A stretch of 33,165 nucleotides of DNA from Microbacterium testaceum. GTDB taxonomy: Bacteria; Actinomycetota; Actinomycetes; Actinomycetales; Microbacteriaceae. The position numbers were made by a program, and so were the translations under genes. This document shows, piece after piece, positions 10,147 through 17,581 of this stretch; position 1 is the first letter of the stretch; every line of letters starts with the position of its first letter. The DNA is taken from positions 1-33,165 of the forward strand of contig NZ_LDRU01000069.1 in the NCBI RefSeq assembly GCF_001476285.1, in the 5' to 3' direction. Below the pieces are notes generated by a model. That model did not search any database, had not been told where the DNA came from, and saw nothing but the letters and a program-made list of their open reading frames with translations.

Positions 10147-11787
10147 ATGACCGCCACCCTCGTCGCACAGAACCTCACCGGGGGCCACGGGCACCGCACG
10201 CTCTTCGAGGGCGTCGACCTCACGGTCGCGCCGGGCGACGTCGTCGGTGTCGTCGGGGCCAACGGCGCGGGCAAGTCGACGCTGCTGCGTCTGCTCGCGG
10301 GGGTCGACGAACCCCAGGGGGGATCGATCAGCCTCGCACCCGCCGACGCCTTCGTCGGCTGGCTTCCCCAGGAGCATGAGCGCGTCGCCGGCGAGACCGT
10401 CACGCAGTACATCGCGCGGCGGACGGGATGCGCCGAGGCGACGCGCGAGATGGATGCCACGGCGGCGGCCCTCGGCGATCCCACCGTCGTCGGTGCCGAC
10501 GACGCCTACGCGACGGCTCTCGAACGGTGGCTGGCGAGCGGTGCCGCCGACCTCGACGAGCGGATGCCGCAGGTGCTGGCCGACCTCGGACTCGACGTGG
10601 GGCCGGATGCCGAGATGACGGGCCTCTCGGGAGGTCAGGCGGCTCGCGTGGGCCTGGCGGCGCTGCTGCTGTCGCGCTTCGACATCGCCCTGCTCGACGA
10701 GCCGACGAACGACCTCGACCTCGACGGCCTCGAACGACTCGAGACCTTCGTGCGGGGTCTCCGCGGGGGAGTGGTGCTGGTCAGCCACGACCGCGAGTTC
10801 CTGGCCCGTTCGGTGACACGGGTGCTCGAACTCGACCTCGCCCAGAACTCGCACCGGGTCTACGGCGGCGGCTACGACGCGTATCTCGAAGAGCGTGCGA
10901 CGCTGCGTCGCCAGGCCCGCGAGAAGTACGAGGAGTACGCCGACACCAAGGCCGACCTCGTCGCGCGAGCGCGGACCCAGCGGGAGTGGTCGAGCCAGGG
11001 CGTGCGCAACGCGATGAAGAAGTCGCCCGACAACGACAAGATCCGCCGCAAGGCCGCGACGGAGTCGAGCGAGAAGCAGGCGCAGAAGGTGCGCCAGATG
11101 GAGAGCCGGATCGCGCGACTCGAGGAGGTCGAGGAACCGCGCAAGGAGTGGCAGCTCGAGTTCACGATCGGTTCGGCTCCGCGTTCGAGCTCCGTGGTGT
11201 CGACGCTGTCCGGGGCGGTCTTCCGGCAGGGTGACTTCACCCTCGGCCCGGTGTCTCTACAGGTGAATGCCGGGGAGAGGATCGGCATCACCGGACCGAA
11301 CGGTGCCGGGAAGTCGACGCTGCTGCGTGGCATCCTGGGCCGTCAGGCGCCGGACGACGGAACCGCGAGTCTGGGAGCCAGCGTCGAGATCGGGGAGATC
11401 GATCAGGCGCGGTCGCTGCTCGTCGGGGAGAGGCCACTCGCCGAGACGTTCGAGGGGTTCGTGCCCGAGATGAACTCCGGCGAGGTGCGGACGCTGCTGG
11501 CGAAGTTCGGGCTGAAAGCCGACCATGTGATGCGTCCGGTCGACGGACTGTCGCCGGGGGAGCGCACGCGCGCGGGCCTCGCTCTGCTGCAGGCGCGGGG
11601 CGTCAACGTGCTCGTGCTCGATGAGCCGACGAACCACCTCGACCTGCCCGCGATCGAGCAGCTCGAGCAGGCACTTGAGTCGTACACGGGCACGCTGCTC
11701 CTGGTCACCCACGACCGACGGATGCTCTCGGCGGTCGAGACGGATCGCCGCTGGCGGGTCGAGGCCGGCGCGGTCACCGAGCTGTAG
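10147..11787 (+). CDS. ABC-F family ATPase
   Basis: This 546-aa protein has two ATP-binding domains in one chain and no membrane segments, the mark of ABC-F proteins acting on ribosomes. Domain 1 has Walker A GANGAGKST (37-45), signature LSGGQ (about 160) and LLDEPTND (182-189). A charged linker (about 245-345, with RRKAATESSEKQAQKVRQ) corresponds to the P-site tRNA-interaction motif. Domain 2 has Walker A GPNGAGKST (K389), the variant signature LSPGE and VLDEPTNHLD. ABC-F members act in translation regulation or antibiotic target protection. Nothing in the sequence or context assigns resistance, so the role is left open. Confidence 0.9.
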   Translation: MTATLVAQNLTGGHGHRTLFEGVDLTVAPGDVVGVVGANGAGKSTLLRLLAGVDEPQGGSISLAPADAFVGWLPQEHERVAGETVTQYIARRTGCAEATREMDATAAALGDPTVVGADDAYATALERWLASGAADLDERMPQVLADLGLDVGPDAEMTGLSGGQAARVGLAALLLSRFDIALLDEPTNDLDLDGLERLETFVRGLRGGVVLVSHDREFLARSVTRVLELDLAQNSHRVYGGGYDAYLEERATLRRQAREKYEEYADTKADLVARARTQREWSSQGVRNAMKKSPDNDKIRRKAATESSEKQAQKVRQMESRIARLEEVEEPRKEWQLEFTIGSAPRSSSVVSTLSGAVFRQGDFTLGPVSLQVNAGERIGITGPNGAGKSTLLRGILGRQAPDDGTASLGASVEIGEIDQARSLLVGERPLAETFEGFVPEMNSGEVRTLLAKFGLKADHVMRPVDGLSPGERTRAGLALLQARGVNVLVLDEPTNHLDLPAIEQLEQALESYTGTLLLVTHDRRMLSAVETDRRWRVEAGAVTEL

Positions 11788-11815
11788 GCCGGGCTCCACC
11801 GCGCGAGGAAACGCT

Positions 11816-11880
11816 CATAAACGCGATTCGCTCGCAGAATCACGTGCAGAACGCGTTTATGTGCGCGGATCGCGTTTATG
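11816..11880. repeat. Three-copy CATAAACGCG element between convergent genes
   Basis: CATAAACGCGAT at 11816-11827 is repeated as its exact reverse complement at 11869-11880. A third copy of the 10-bp core (CGCGTTTATG) lies at 11852-11861. The element fills most of the 108-bp space between the ends of the ABC-F gene and the LysR-like gene. It could fold into a stem and act as a two-way terminator, but it has no T tract. It could also be a dispersed intergenic repeat. Confidence 0.6.
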
Positions 11881-11895
11881 CGTGGTGCGACGGGG

Positions 11896-12240
11896 TCAGC
11901 GGCCCTGGCGCTTCTTATAGGGCTTGGGTTGGCCCTTCACGATCGGGGCGCGGCCCTTGCCCTTCGAGGCCTTCGCCTTGCCGCCGCCCGGAGCCTTCTG
12001 CCTCGGCGCGGGCGGCGGGGCGTCGGCGATGCGGGCGTGCGCCTCGTCGAGGAGCAGGACGCCGGCGGGGAGCAGACGCGTCGGCGGCGTGCGCTGCACG
12101 AGCGGCTGCCCCACCTCTTCCTCGAGCTTGTCGAGCGTCGTGTACAGGGAGGGGAGGGGGATGCCGAGCTTCTCGGCCGCGCGCGGAAAGTGCAGCTCCT
12201 CGGCGAGGACGGCGAACCGGCGGAGATGCTCGAGCTTCAT
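11896..12240 (-). CDS. Stand-alone LysR-type HTH domain with basic tail
   Basis: This 114-aa protein begins MKLEHLRRFAVLAEELHFPRA, a textbook LysR-family winged-helix start, and keeps the recognition region through about residue 60. The effector-binding domain of about 200 residues is absent. It is replaced by a Pro/Lys/Gly/Arg-rich tail (KAKASKGKGRAP and similar). The frame ends with a normal stop. Start ATG 12240 is preferred because GGAG at 12251-12254 is about 10 nt upstream; the ATG at 12249 would sit against that site. It may bind DNA without a ligand or be the remnant of a full regulator. It lies downstream of the GMC oxidoreductase gene on the same strand, behind a large hairpin. Confidence 0.75.
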   Translation of the reverse strand: MKLEHLRRFAVLAEELHFPRAAEKLGIPLPSLYTTLDKLEEEVGQPLVQRTPPTRLLPAGVLLLDEAHARIADAPPPAPRQKAPGGGKAKASKGKGRAPIVKGQPKPYKKRQGR

Positions 12241-12275
12241 GGCATCCATTCTCCCGTGTCACGCGGCGAGACGTT

Positions 12276-12331
12276 GAGTGTCCAGGACACGCCGTTTCGC
12301 GTGGGGCCGATGCGGCGTGTCTTGGACACTC
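12276..12331. repeat. 19-bp inverted repeat, terminator-like or REP-like element
   Basis: GAGTGTCCAGGACACGCCG (12276-12294) pairs with CGGCGTGTCTTGGACACTC (12313-12331) at 18 of 19 positions around an 18-nt loop. Each arm is itself nearly palindromic (GTGTCC-A-GGACAC on the left). It lies between the end of the GMC gene and the LysR-like gene, both on the minus strand. It may terminate the GMC operon, bind a dimeric regulator at two sites, or be a dispersed repeat. Confidence 0.7.
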
Positions 12332-12368
12332 GATGGAGAGAGACGACGGGGAAAGGCGACGCGCGGGA

Positions 12369-13919
12369 TCAGGCGACGGATGCCAGGAGGCGGTCGGCGG
12401 TGCGCAGGGACAGGGCCATGATCGTCAGTGCCGGGTTGGCGGCGATCGCGGACGGGAACACCGAGTTGTCGCTGATCCACAGATTGGGGATCTCGTGGGA
12501 GCGGCCGTCGGCATCCACCACGCCGTCGGCGGGGTCCAGCGACATGCGGCAGGTGCCGATCGTGTGGGCCGTGCGGGCCAGGACCATCGTCTCGCGCGCC
12601 CCCGCAGCCTCCATCACCCGGAGCATGAACGCCGTCGCGTGCGCGTCGAGCGCCTTCTCGTTCGCGCCGGCGGTGAACGTCACCCGCGCGCGCGGGATGC
12701 CGAACTCGTCGGTCTCGGGGGCGAGCTCGAGCCGGTTGTCGTCCGATGGCAGGCACTCGGCGTTGATGCCGATCCCGGCCATGTACCGCGACTGCTCGAG
12801 CCGCTGCATGAGCTCCGTGCCCCAGAGGCCGCCGCCGCGCACGAGCGTCGTCGAGAAGGTCAGGGGCATGACGCCGAGGCTCTGCACCAGGTACCCGCCC
12901 GCGAAGTCGGCGTCGGCCGGCCGCATCATGTCTTCGCTGATGAGCGACGACGGGTAGCCGCGGTGGCCGCGCACCGGCTCGTCGAAGCGTCCCCACACCT
13001 GCGTCGCGCCGTGGGCGAGGAAGTTGCGCCCGACCTGGCCGTTGTCGTTCGCCAGGCCGGTGTGCAGCAGGAGACGCGGGGTCTCGACCCCGCCGCCCGC
13101 GAGGACGAGCGCGCGGCAGCGCTGACGCACGTCCACGCCGTTCTGGCGGTAGACCACCGCGGCGACATGACCGCGGGCGTCGAGCTCGATCGCGTGGACC
13201 ATCGCCTCGGCGCGGATCTCGGCTCCGGCGGCGACCGCCGCGGGCAGGTACGTGTTGGCGGTAGAGGCCTTGGCATCCGTCCGGCACCCCTGGTGGCACT
13301 CGCCGCAGTTGACGCACGCTCCGCGCTCGCCGTGGTGATCCTGCAGTCGCGCACGGGTGAGGACCGCGGCGGGCGCGTCCGCCCAGGTGACCCCGAGGGC
13401 ATCGCATCCCTTGGCCACGAGGTTCGCGGGAGCGTTGCGCTTCGCGGGAGCGTAGGCGTAGCGGCGCGACGGGTCCCAGGGGTACGGGGACGGGCCCGAC
13501 ACCCCGATGTCACCCTCCACGCGTTCGACGTACGACAGCAACTCGTCGGGGTCGATCGGCCAGTCGCGGCCCTCACCGGTCTCGGTGCGCAGAGCCAGAT
13601 CGCGACGGTCGGGACGCGGGGTGAAGGCACCCCAGTGCAGCATCGAGCCGCCGACCCCGCGTCCGCTGTTGTTCGGACCGAATGCGGTCGGGTCGTCACC
13701 GCCGCTGAGGCGCTCCGACATCCAGTTGATCTCGACCGCCTCGGTCTCGTCGGGGGTCAGGTCGTCGAGGGCGAAGTGGCGTCCGGCCTCGATCGCGATG
13801 ACGCGGAGGCCCTTCTTCGCCAGCTCGGCGGTCAGCGGAGCGCCGCCGGCACCGGTGCCGACGATCACGACGTCGACGGTCTCGTCGGTGCCGAACGTGC
13901 GCATCTGGTCGAGCTTCAT
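12369..13919 (-). CDS. GMC-family FAD oxidoreductase with CX2CX2CX3C cluster
   Basis: This 516-aa flavoprotein has the Rossmann FAD motif VVIVGTGAGGAP (GxGxxG at 21-26) and a GGSMLHWGAFTPR substrate-loop segment. The C-terminal GMC domain has HTIGTCRM (H452, candidate catalytic base) and NPALTIMAL. Residues 202-212 form a C-x2-C-x2-C-x3-C cluster, as in iron-sulfur ligation. The preceding gene overlaps it by 4 bp and carries a gluconate-2-dehydrogenase-subunit-3-like domain, so the two probably form an alcohol or sugar dehydrogenase complex. No signal peptide is visible on this chain. The substrate is unknown. A longer frame upstream is an artefact of overlap with that gene. Confidence 0.9.
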   Translation of the reverse strand: MKLDQMRTFGTDETVDVVIVGTGAGGAPLTAELAKKGLRVIAIEAGRHFALDDLTPDETEAVEINWMSERLSGGDDPTAFGPNNSGRGVGGSMLHWGAFTPRPDRRDLALRTETGEGRDWPIDPDELLSYVERVEGDIGVSGPSPYPWDPSRRYAYAPAKRNAPANLVAKGCDALGVTWADAPAAVLTRARLQDHHGERGACVNCGECHQGCRTDAKASTANTYLPAAVAAGAEIRAEAMVHAIELDARGHVAAVVYRQNGVDVRQRCRALVLAGGGVETPRLLLHTGLANDNGQVGRNFLAHGATQVWGRFDEPVRGHRGYPSSLISEDMMRPADADFAGGYLVQSLGVMPLTFSTTLVRGGGLWGTELMQRLEQSRYMAGIGINAECLPSDDNRLELAPETDEFGIPRARVTFTAGANEKALDAHATAFMLRVMEAAGARETMVLARTAHTIGTCRMSLDPADGVVDADGRSHEIPNLWISDNSVFPSAIAANPALTIMALSLRTADRLLASVA

Positions 13920-15277
13920 GCCGCGTCTCCCTCGGCTACAGTCCCGCCGACGCCGACGGGCTCCCAGTCTTCGCGGCGCCCCAGCCGCAGTTCCACGTAC
14001 CCGCGGATCGGGTTGCCGCCGGTCGCGAAACCGTCGTAGCCGATGAGCGCCATGCTCGCGGGGTGGGCGAGCCACTGACGGACGAGGTCGTTGCGGACGT
14101 CCTCGAGCCACAGCTGCAGCCGAGCCGCGTCCAGGGGGCCGTCGGCATCCGTCGTCCCCTCGATCGCCGCGCGCAGGACATCCGCCCGCTTCGTGGGATC
14201 GGTCGGCCAGACGCGGGCGAGCGTGTCGAGGCCGGCGCGGTACGCATCCGGGTCGGGAGGGAGCTCGGCGTTGCGCCACCCGTCGCCTTCGCCGCGCGCG
14301 AGCTGCGTATCGACGCGCGCCGCGATGTCGATCGCGGGCCCGTCCTGCGGGACGACGAGGTCGGCGATCTCGCGCAGCAGGGTGAGCTGGGCGAGATCGA
14401 GAACGACGGGGGCGTATCCGCGGTCATCGGGAACCGCACGGCGGTTCAGGATGCCGCGCACCCGGGCATCCACGCGGTCGCCGGCGATCAGGGCGGCCCA
14501 GTCGTCCGGAACCACGGGCCCGAGGAGGACCTCGTCGGCGACGAAGTCCGCGATCGCTCCGGCGGCTTCAGCGGCGCGCTCGAGCGGGATCATGTGGCCG
14601 GTGTCGCCCAGAGCGACGAAGCGCGCCCGGGGGTACACGGATGCCAGCAGCTCGGGCTGAGCGGCCGCGCCGAGGTCGGCGTCGTCGGTACCGGCGAGCA
14701 CCAGGACCGGAAGGTCGAGCGTCCCCACCTCGGCGGAAGCGTCGACCCGGCTCCCGGTCTCGAGCCACGCGCGCCACGCGGCGGGGGAGGTGCGCCGGAG
14801 GTCGGTCAGTGCGCGCTCGTGAGCCGCCGGGGCGAGCGGCTCCGCGGTGTTCTGATCGATGAAGGTCTCGGCATCCTGGTCCGACAGGGAGCCGTCGGCC
14901 ACCCACGACAGCATGCGTTCGCGTCGCTCCTCGTCCATCGGCTCGGGACGTGGCGGTGAGGGAGCCATGAGCACCATGCCGGCGAGGCCGGTGAGAGGTG
15001 CGTCCCCGCGGAGGACACGGGATGCCACGAGCGCCGCGACCTTTCCGCCCATGCTGTGCCCGCCGAGCATCCAGCGTCCCCGGGCGTGACGGGCGAGGTG
15101 GTGCACCACGTGCTCGACGGTCGCGTCGAGCGAGGAGTCGGAAGCCGACGCGAGTTCGCCGAAGCCGGGGAGGTCGACGCCGCGCACATCGACGGTGCCG
15201 TCGAGGAGATCGCGCAGGCGCGAGAACTCGTCGGCGCTGGAACCCAGCGCGTGCAGCAGGAAAAGGGTGACGGGCAT
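13916..15277 (-). CDS. Alpha/beta hydrolase fused to gluconate-dehydrogenase-subunit-3-like domain
   Basis: This is a 453-aa two-domain protein. Residues 1-245 are an alpha/beta hydrolase: oxyanion region LLHALGSS, nucleophile elbow GGHSMGG with S75, an acidic residue in LAGTDDADLG and H228 in GDTGHMIPLE. After a short junction (about 245-255), residues 280-450 resemble the small subunit of membrane gluconate 2-dehydrogenases, including LREIADLVVPQDG and the end motif HPASMALIGYDGFATGG. The frame is uninterrupted. The stop overlaps the GMC start (ATGA), so the subunit-like half is next to its natural flavoprotein partner. The start ATG 15277 has GGGAG about 9 nt upstream; GTG 15295 is possible. 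The hydrolase might release the substrate for the dehydrogenase; this is inference. Confidence 0.85.
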   Translation of the reverse strand: MPVTLFLLHALGSSADEFSRLRDLLDGTVDVRGVDLPGFGELASASDSSLDATVEHVVHHLARHARGRWMLGGHSMGGKVAALVASRVLRGDAPLTGLAGMVLMAPSPPRPEPMDEERRERMLSWVADGSLSDQDAETFIDQNTAEPLAPAAHERALTDLRRTSPAAWRAWLETGSRVDASAEVGTLDLPVLVLAGTDDADLGAAAQPELLASVYPRARFVALGDTGHMIPLERAAEAAGAIADFVADEVLLGPVVPDDWAALIAGDRVDARVRGILNRRAVPDDRGYAPVVLDLAQLTLLREIADLVVPQDGPAIDIAARVDTQLARGEGDGWRNAELPPDPDAYRAGLDTLARVWPTDPTKRADVLRAAIEGTTDADGPLDAARLQLWLEDVRNDLVRQWLAHPASMALIGYDGFATGGNPIRGYVELRLGRREDWEPVGVGGTVAEGDAA

Positions 15278-15431
15278 GCCTTCACGCTCCCGCACACCCC
15301 GGTCGGGAACGGGCCGCTTGCCAATTCGGACGATATGCGCAAGGACGGCCGCCCCGAGCCGGACTCCTGAGAGACACGCGCGAGGACGGTCGCCCCCACG
15401 GAGGCTCGGGAGTTCGGCCCGGGCGCGAGGG

Positions 15432-16334
15432 TCAGGGCGTGACCATGCCGCCGTTGACGTTCAGCGTCTCTCCCGACACGTAGCTCGACTCGGCCGAGGC
15501 GAGGAAGACGAACGCGGGAGCGATCTCGGCGGGCTGACCGGCGCGCTGGTAGGTGCTCTCGTCGTCGAAGTGCTCCATCTGGTCGTCCGAGACACCCTCG
15601 CTCACCTGCAGGGCAGACCACGTCGGTCCCGGGGCCACGACGTTGACGCGGATGCCGCGCGGCGCAAGCTGCTGGGCCAACCCTTTCGACAGGTTGTTGA
15701 TGGCAGCCTTCGTCGCCGCGTAGTCGAGGCGGTCGGGGGCGGGCACGTACGCCTCGAGCGAGGCGGTGTTGATGATGGTCCCGCCCTCGGGAAGGTGCGC
15801 GAGAGCAGCCTTGGTGATCCAGAAGGGCGCGAACACGTTCGTCCGGAACGTCAGCTCGAACTGCTCGTCCGGCAGGTCGTCCACCTTCTCGACCATGACC
15901 TGCTTGCCGGCGTTGTTGACGACGATGTCGAGACCGCCGAGCGCCTCCGCGGCGCGGTCGACAAGCTCGCGGCACGCGGCGGGATCGGTGATGTCGGTGG
16001 CGATCGAGACGCCCGTGCGGCCGGCATCCCGGATCTGCCCGAGGATGTGGTCGGCGTCGCGCTGCTCGTCCGGGAGATGCACGATCGCGACGTCGGCCCC
16101 CTCGCGCGCGAACGCGATTGCGACGGCCCCGCCGATACCGGAGTCGCCTCCGGTGACGAGCGCCTTCCGCCCCTCGAGGCGGCCGAGACCGCGGTAGGTC
16201 TTCTCGCCGAGGTCGGGGACCGGAGTCATGTCGGCCTGCACACCCGGCTCGGGCTGGTGCTGGATCGGGGGTTCGACACGCGCGTAGCGGGTGACGGGGT
16301 TGTCGAAGGTGAGCTGATCGCGATCGGTGGTCAT
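15432..16334 (-). CDS. Short-chain dehydrogenase/reductase (YghA-like)
   Basis: This 300-aa SDR has an N-terminal extension of about 45 residues before the core, as in E. coli YghA-type proteins. The cofactor motif is TGGDSGIGGAVA, followed by NNAG. The catalytic residues are S192 (NTASLEAY), Y205 and K209 (YAATK). The C-terminus YVSGETLNVNGGM is standard. It is probably cytosolic and NAD(P)-dependent on an alcohol or aldehyde; the substrate is unknown. It is transcribed divergently from the first glycosyltransferase gene and probably leaderless, with TACCGT 6 nt before the ATG. It reads toward the hydrolase and GMC genes over a 154-bp gap in which I see no gene. Confidence 0.9.
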   Translation of the reverse strand: MTTDRDQLTFDNPVTRYARVEPPIQHQPEPGVQADMTPVPDLGEKTYRGLGRLEGRKALVTGGDSGIGGAVAIAFAREGADVAIVHLPDEQRDADHILGQIRDAGRTGVSIATDITDPAACRELVDRAAEALGGLDIVVNNAGKQVMVEKVDDLPDEQFELTFRTNVFAPFWITKAALAHLPEGGTIINTASLEAYVPAPDRLDYAATKAAINNLSKGLAQQLAPRGIRVNVVAPGPTWSALQVSEGVSDDQMEHFDDESTYQRAGQPAEIAPAFVFLASAESSYVSGETLNVNGGMVTP

Positions 16335-16340
16335 GAAGCG

Positions 16341-16346
16341 ACGGTA
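16341..16346 (-). promoter_or_regulatory. Predicted -10 element for leaderless SDR gene
   Basis: On the minus strand TACCGT ends 6 nt before ATG 16334, and no Shine-Dalgarno sequence is present. The spacing puts the transcription start at the first base of the start codon. Confidence 0.5.
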
Positions 16347-16459
16347 GGCAGGGCGCGCGCCGTGGCGCGCGGCCTTGACGGCGGGGCGGATGCCGCTTCC
16401 CGGTGTTTCACCCGGTTCGGGGCGGGAGTGACACGGGGAAGCCCGGTCGCCGCTCTCCG

Positions 16460-16465
16460 TAGCGT
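16460..16465 (+). promoter_or_regulatory. Predicted -10 element for leaderless glycosyltransferase gene
   Basis: TAGCGT ends 6 nt before GTG 16472, the same geometry as the divergent SDR promoter 114 bp away. A GAAGAA stretch between them could be a weak ribosome site but would lie too close to the GTG. Confidence 0.5.
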
Positions 16466-16471
16466 GAAGAA

Positions 16472-17581
16472 GTGAACGTCACGCCCGCGCGCCATCGTGT
16501 CCTCCACCTCGTCGACCGCGTCACGGGCGGCGTACCCGTCGCCGTTCGCTCATACATCGCGCATTCGCCGGACCGCTACGAGCACGTCATCGCTTCGCCG
16601 TTCCAGGACGGGTGCCCGGCATCCGTGTGGACCGGTCTCGAGGTCGCCCATGTCGACTGGGACACGCGCTCGCCCGCCCGGGCTCTCGCGCATGCCCGGC
16701 GTCTCTTGCGCGGCGAGCACCATGACGTGGTCCACGCCCATTCGAGCTTCCCCGGGGTGTACGCGCGGCTGCTGTGCTCTCCGCGGACGACTCATGTCGT
16801 TTACACCCCGCACTGCTTCGCTTTCCTGCGCCAGGACGTCCCCGGCGCCGTCCGGGTGGCCTACCGACTCGCGGAACGGATACTCGCGTCGCGTACGAGC
16901 GTCCTCGCCGCTTGCGGCCCGGGGGAGAGTATCGAGGCCGAGAAGCTCGGCCTCCCTCGCAAACGGATCGTCGAGGTGCCCAACGTGTCGTCGCTGCTCG
17001 CGGTGCCGAGGGAAGCGAGCAGCCGGATCCCCGCGAAGAGCGACCGGATCCGCGTCGGAATGCTCGGTCGCTGGGCGCCGCAGAAAGACCCCGTGTTCTT
17101 CCGGGAACGCATCGAAGCGCTGAGACGGGAGCTCCCGGGCATTCGCGTGGAGGGGTGGTGGATCGGCGGATCGGGCGACCCGACAGTCGGCGCGGGGCCG
17201 GATGGCCTCGTCCACCGCACGGGGTGGCTGACGCCGCTCGAGGTGGGGGATCGCTTGCGCGACTTGGACGTCTACCTCCACAGCGCCGCCTGGGAGGGGT
17301 TCCCCATCGCCCTCCTCGACGCGCGAGCGGCCGGTCTTCCGATGCTGTGCCGATCGATCTCGGCGGTTCCCGGTCTTCCACCGGAGCTCTCCGTCGAGCG
17401 CGGTTGGGACGGCTTCGTCACGGCCGTGCGCGGGGGACGTCTTCTCGAGTGGGGTCGCGCGAATCGCGCGACATGGGATGCCTACTTGGGTGACCGCACC
17501 GCTCGCGCGCAACGGTCGGCTTTGAACCGAGCGTGGACCGCGCGCGGTGTCACGCCGTCTCGGCTCGGACTTCCGCGATGA
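16472..17581 (+). CDS. GT4-type glycosyltransferase
   Basis: This 369-aa protein has the two-domain GT-B layout. The N-terminal acceptor domain begins RVLHLVDRVTGGVPVAV and contains VVHAHSSFPG. The C-terminal donor domain has VGMLGRWAPQKDP and the nucleotide-sugar motif AAWEGFPIALLDARAAG. In that motif the second acidic residue of the usual E-x7-E is Asp. It is expected to be retaining and cytosolic, adding a sugar to a lipid-linked polysaccharide intermediate; donor and acceptor are unknown. The GTG start follows the leaderless promoter at 16460. The 3' end overlaps the convergent glycosyltransferase gene by 32 bp. Confidence 0.85.
   Translation: MNVTPARHRVLHLVDRVTGGVPVAVRSYIAHSPDRYEHVIASPFQDGCPASVWTGLEVAHVDWDTRSPARALAHARRLLRGEHHDVVHAHSSFPGVYARLLCSPRTTHVVYTPHCFAFLRQDVPGAVRVAYRLAERILASRTSVLAACGPGESIEAEKLGLPRKRIVEVPNVSSLLAVPREASSRIPAKSDRIRVGMLGRWAPQKDPVFFRERIEALRRELPGIRVEGWWIGGSGDPTVGAGPDGLVHRTGWLTPLEVGDRLRDLDVYLHSAAWEGFPIALLDARAAGLPMLCRSISAVPGLPPELSVERGWDGFVTAVRGGRLLEWGRANRATWDAYLGDRTARAQRSALNRAWTARGVTPSRLGLPR

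Noticed and set aside
10147..11787. ABC-F protein as an antibiotic resistance gene
   Set aside because: The family includes housekeeping translation factors, and the sequence shows no leader-peptide attenuation or resistance context.
11844..14039. A 731-codon plus-strand frame over the LysR-like and GMC genes
   Set aside because: Antisense shadow; the minus-strand proteins have clear family motifs and overlapping start-stop junctions.
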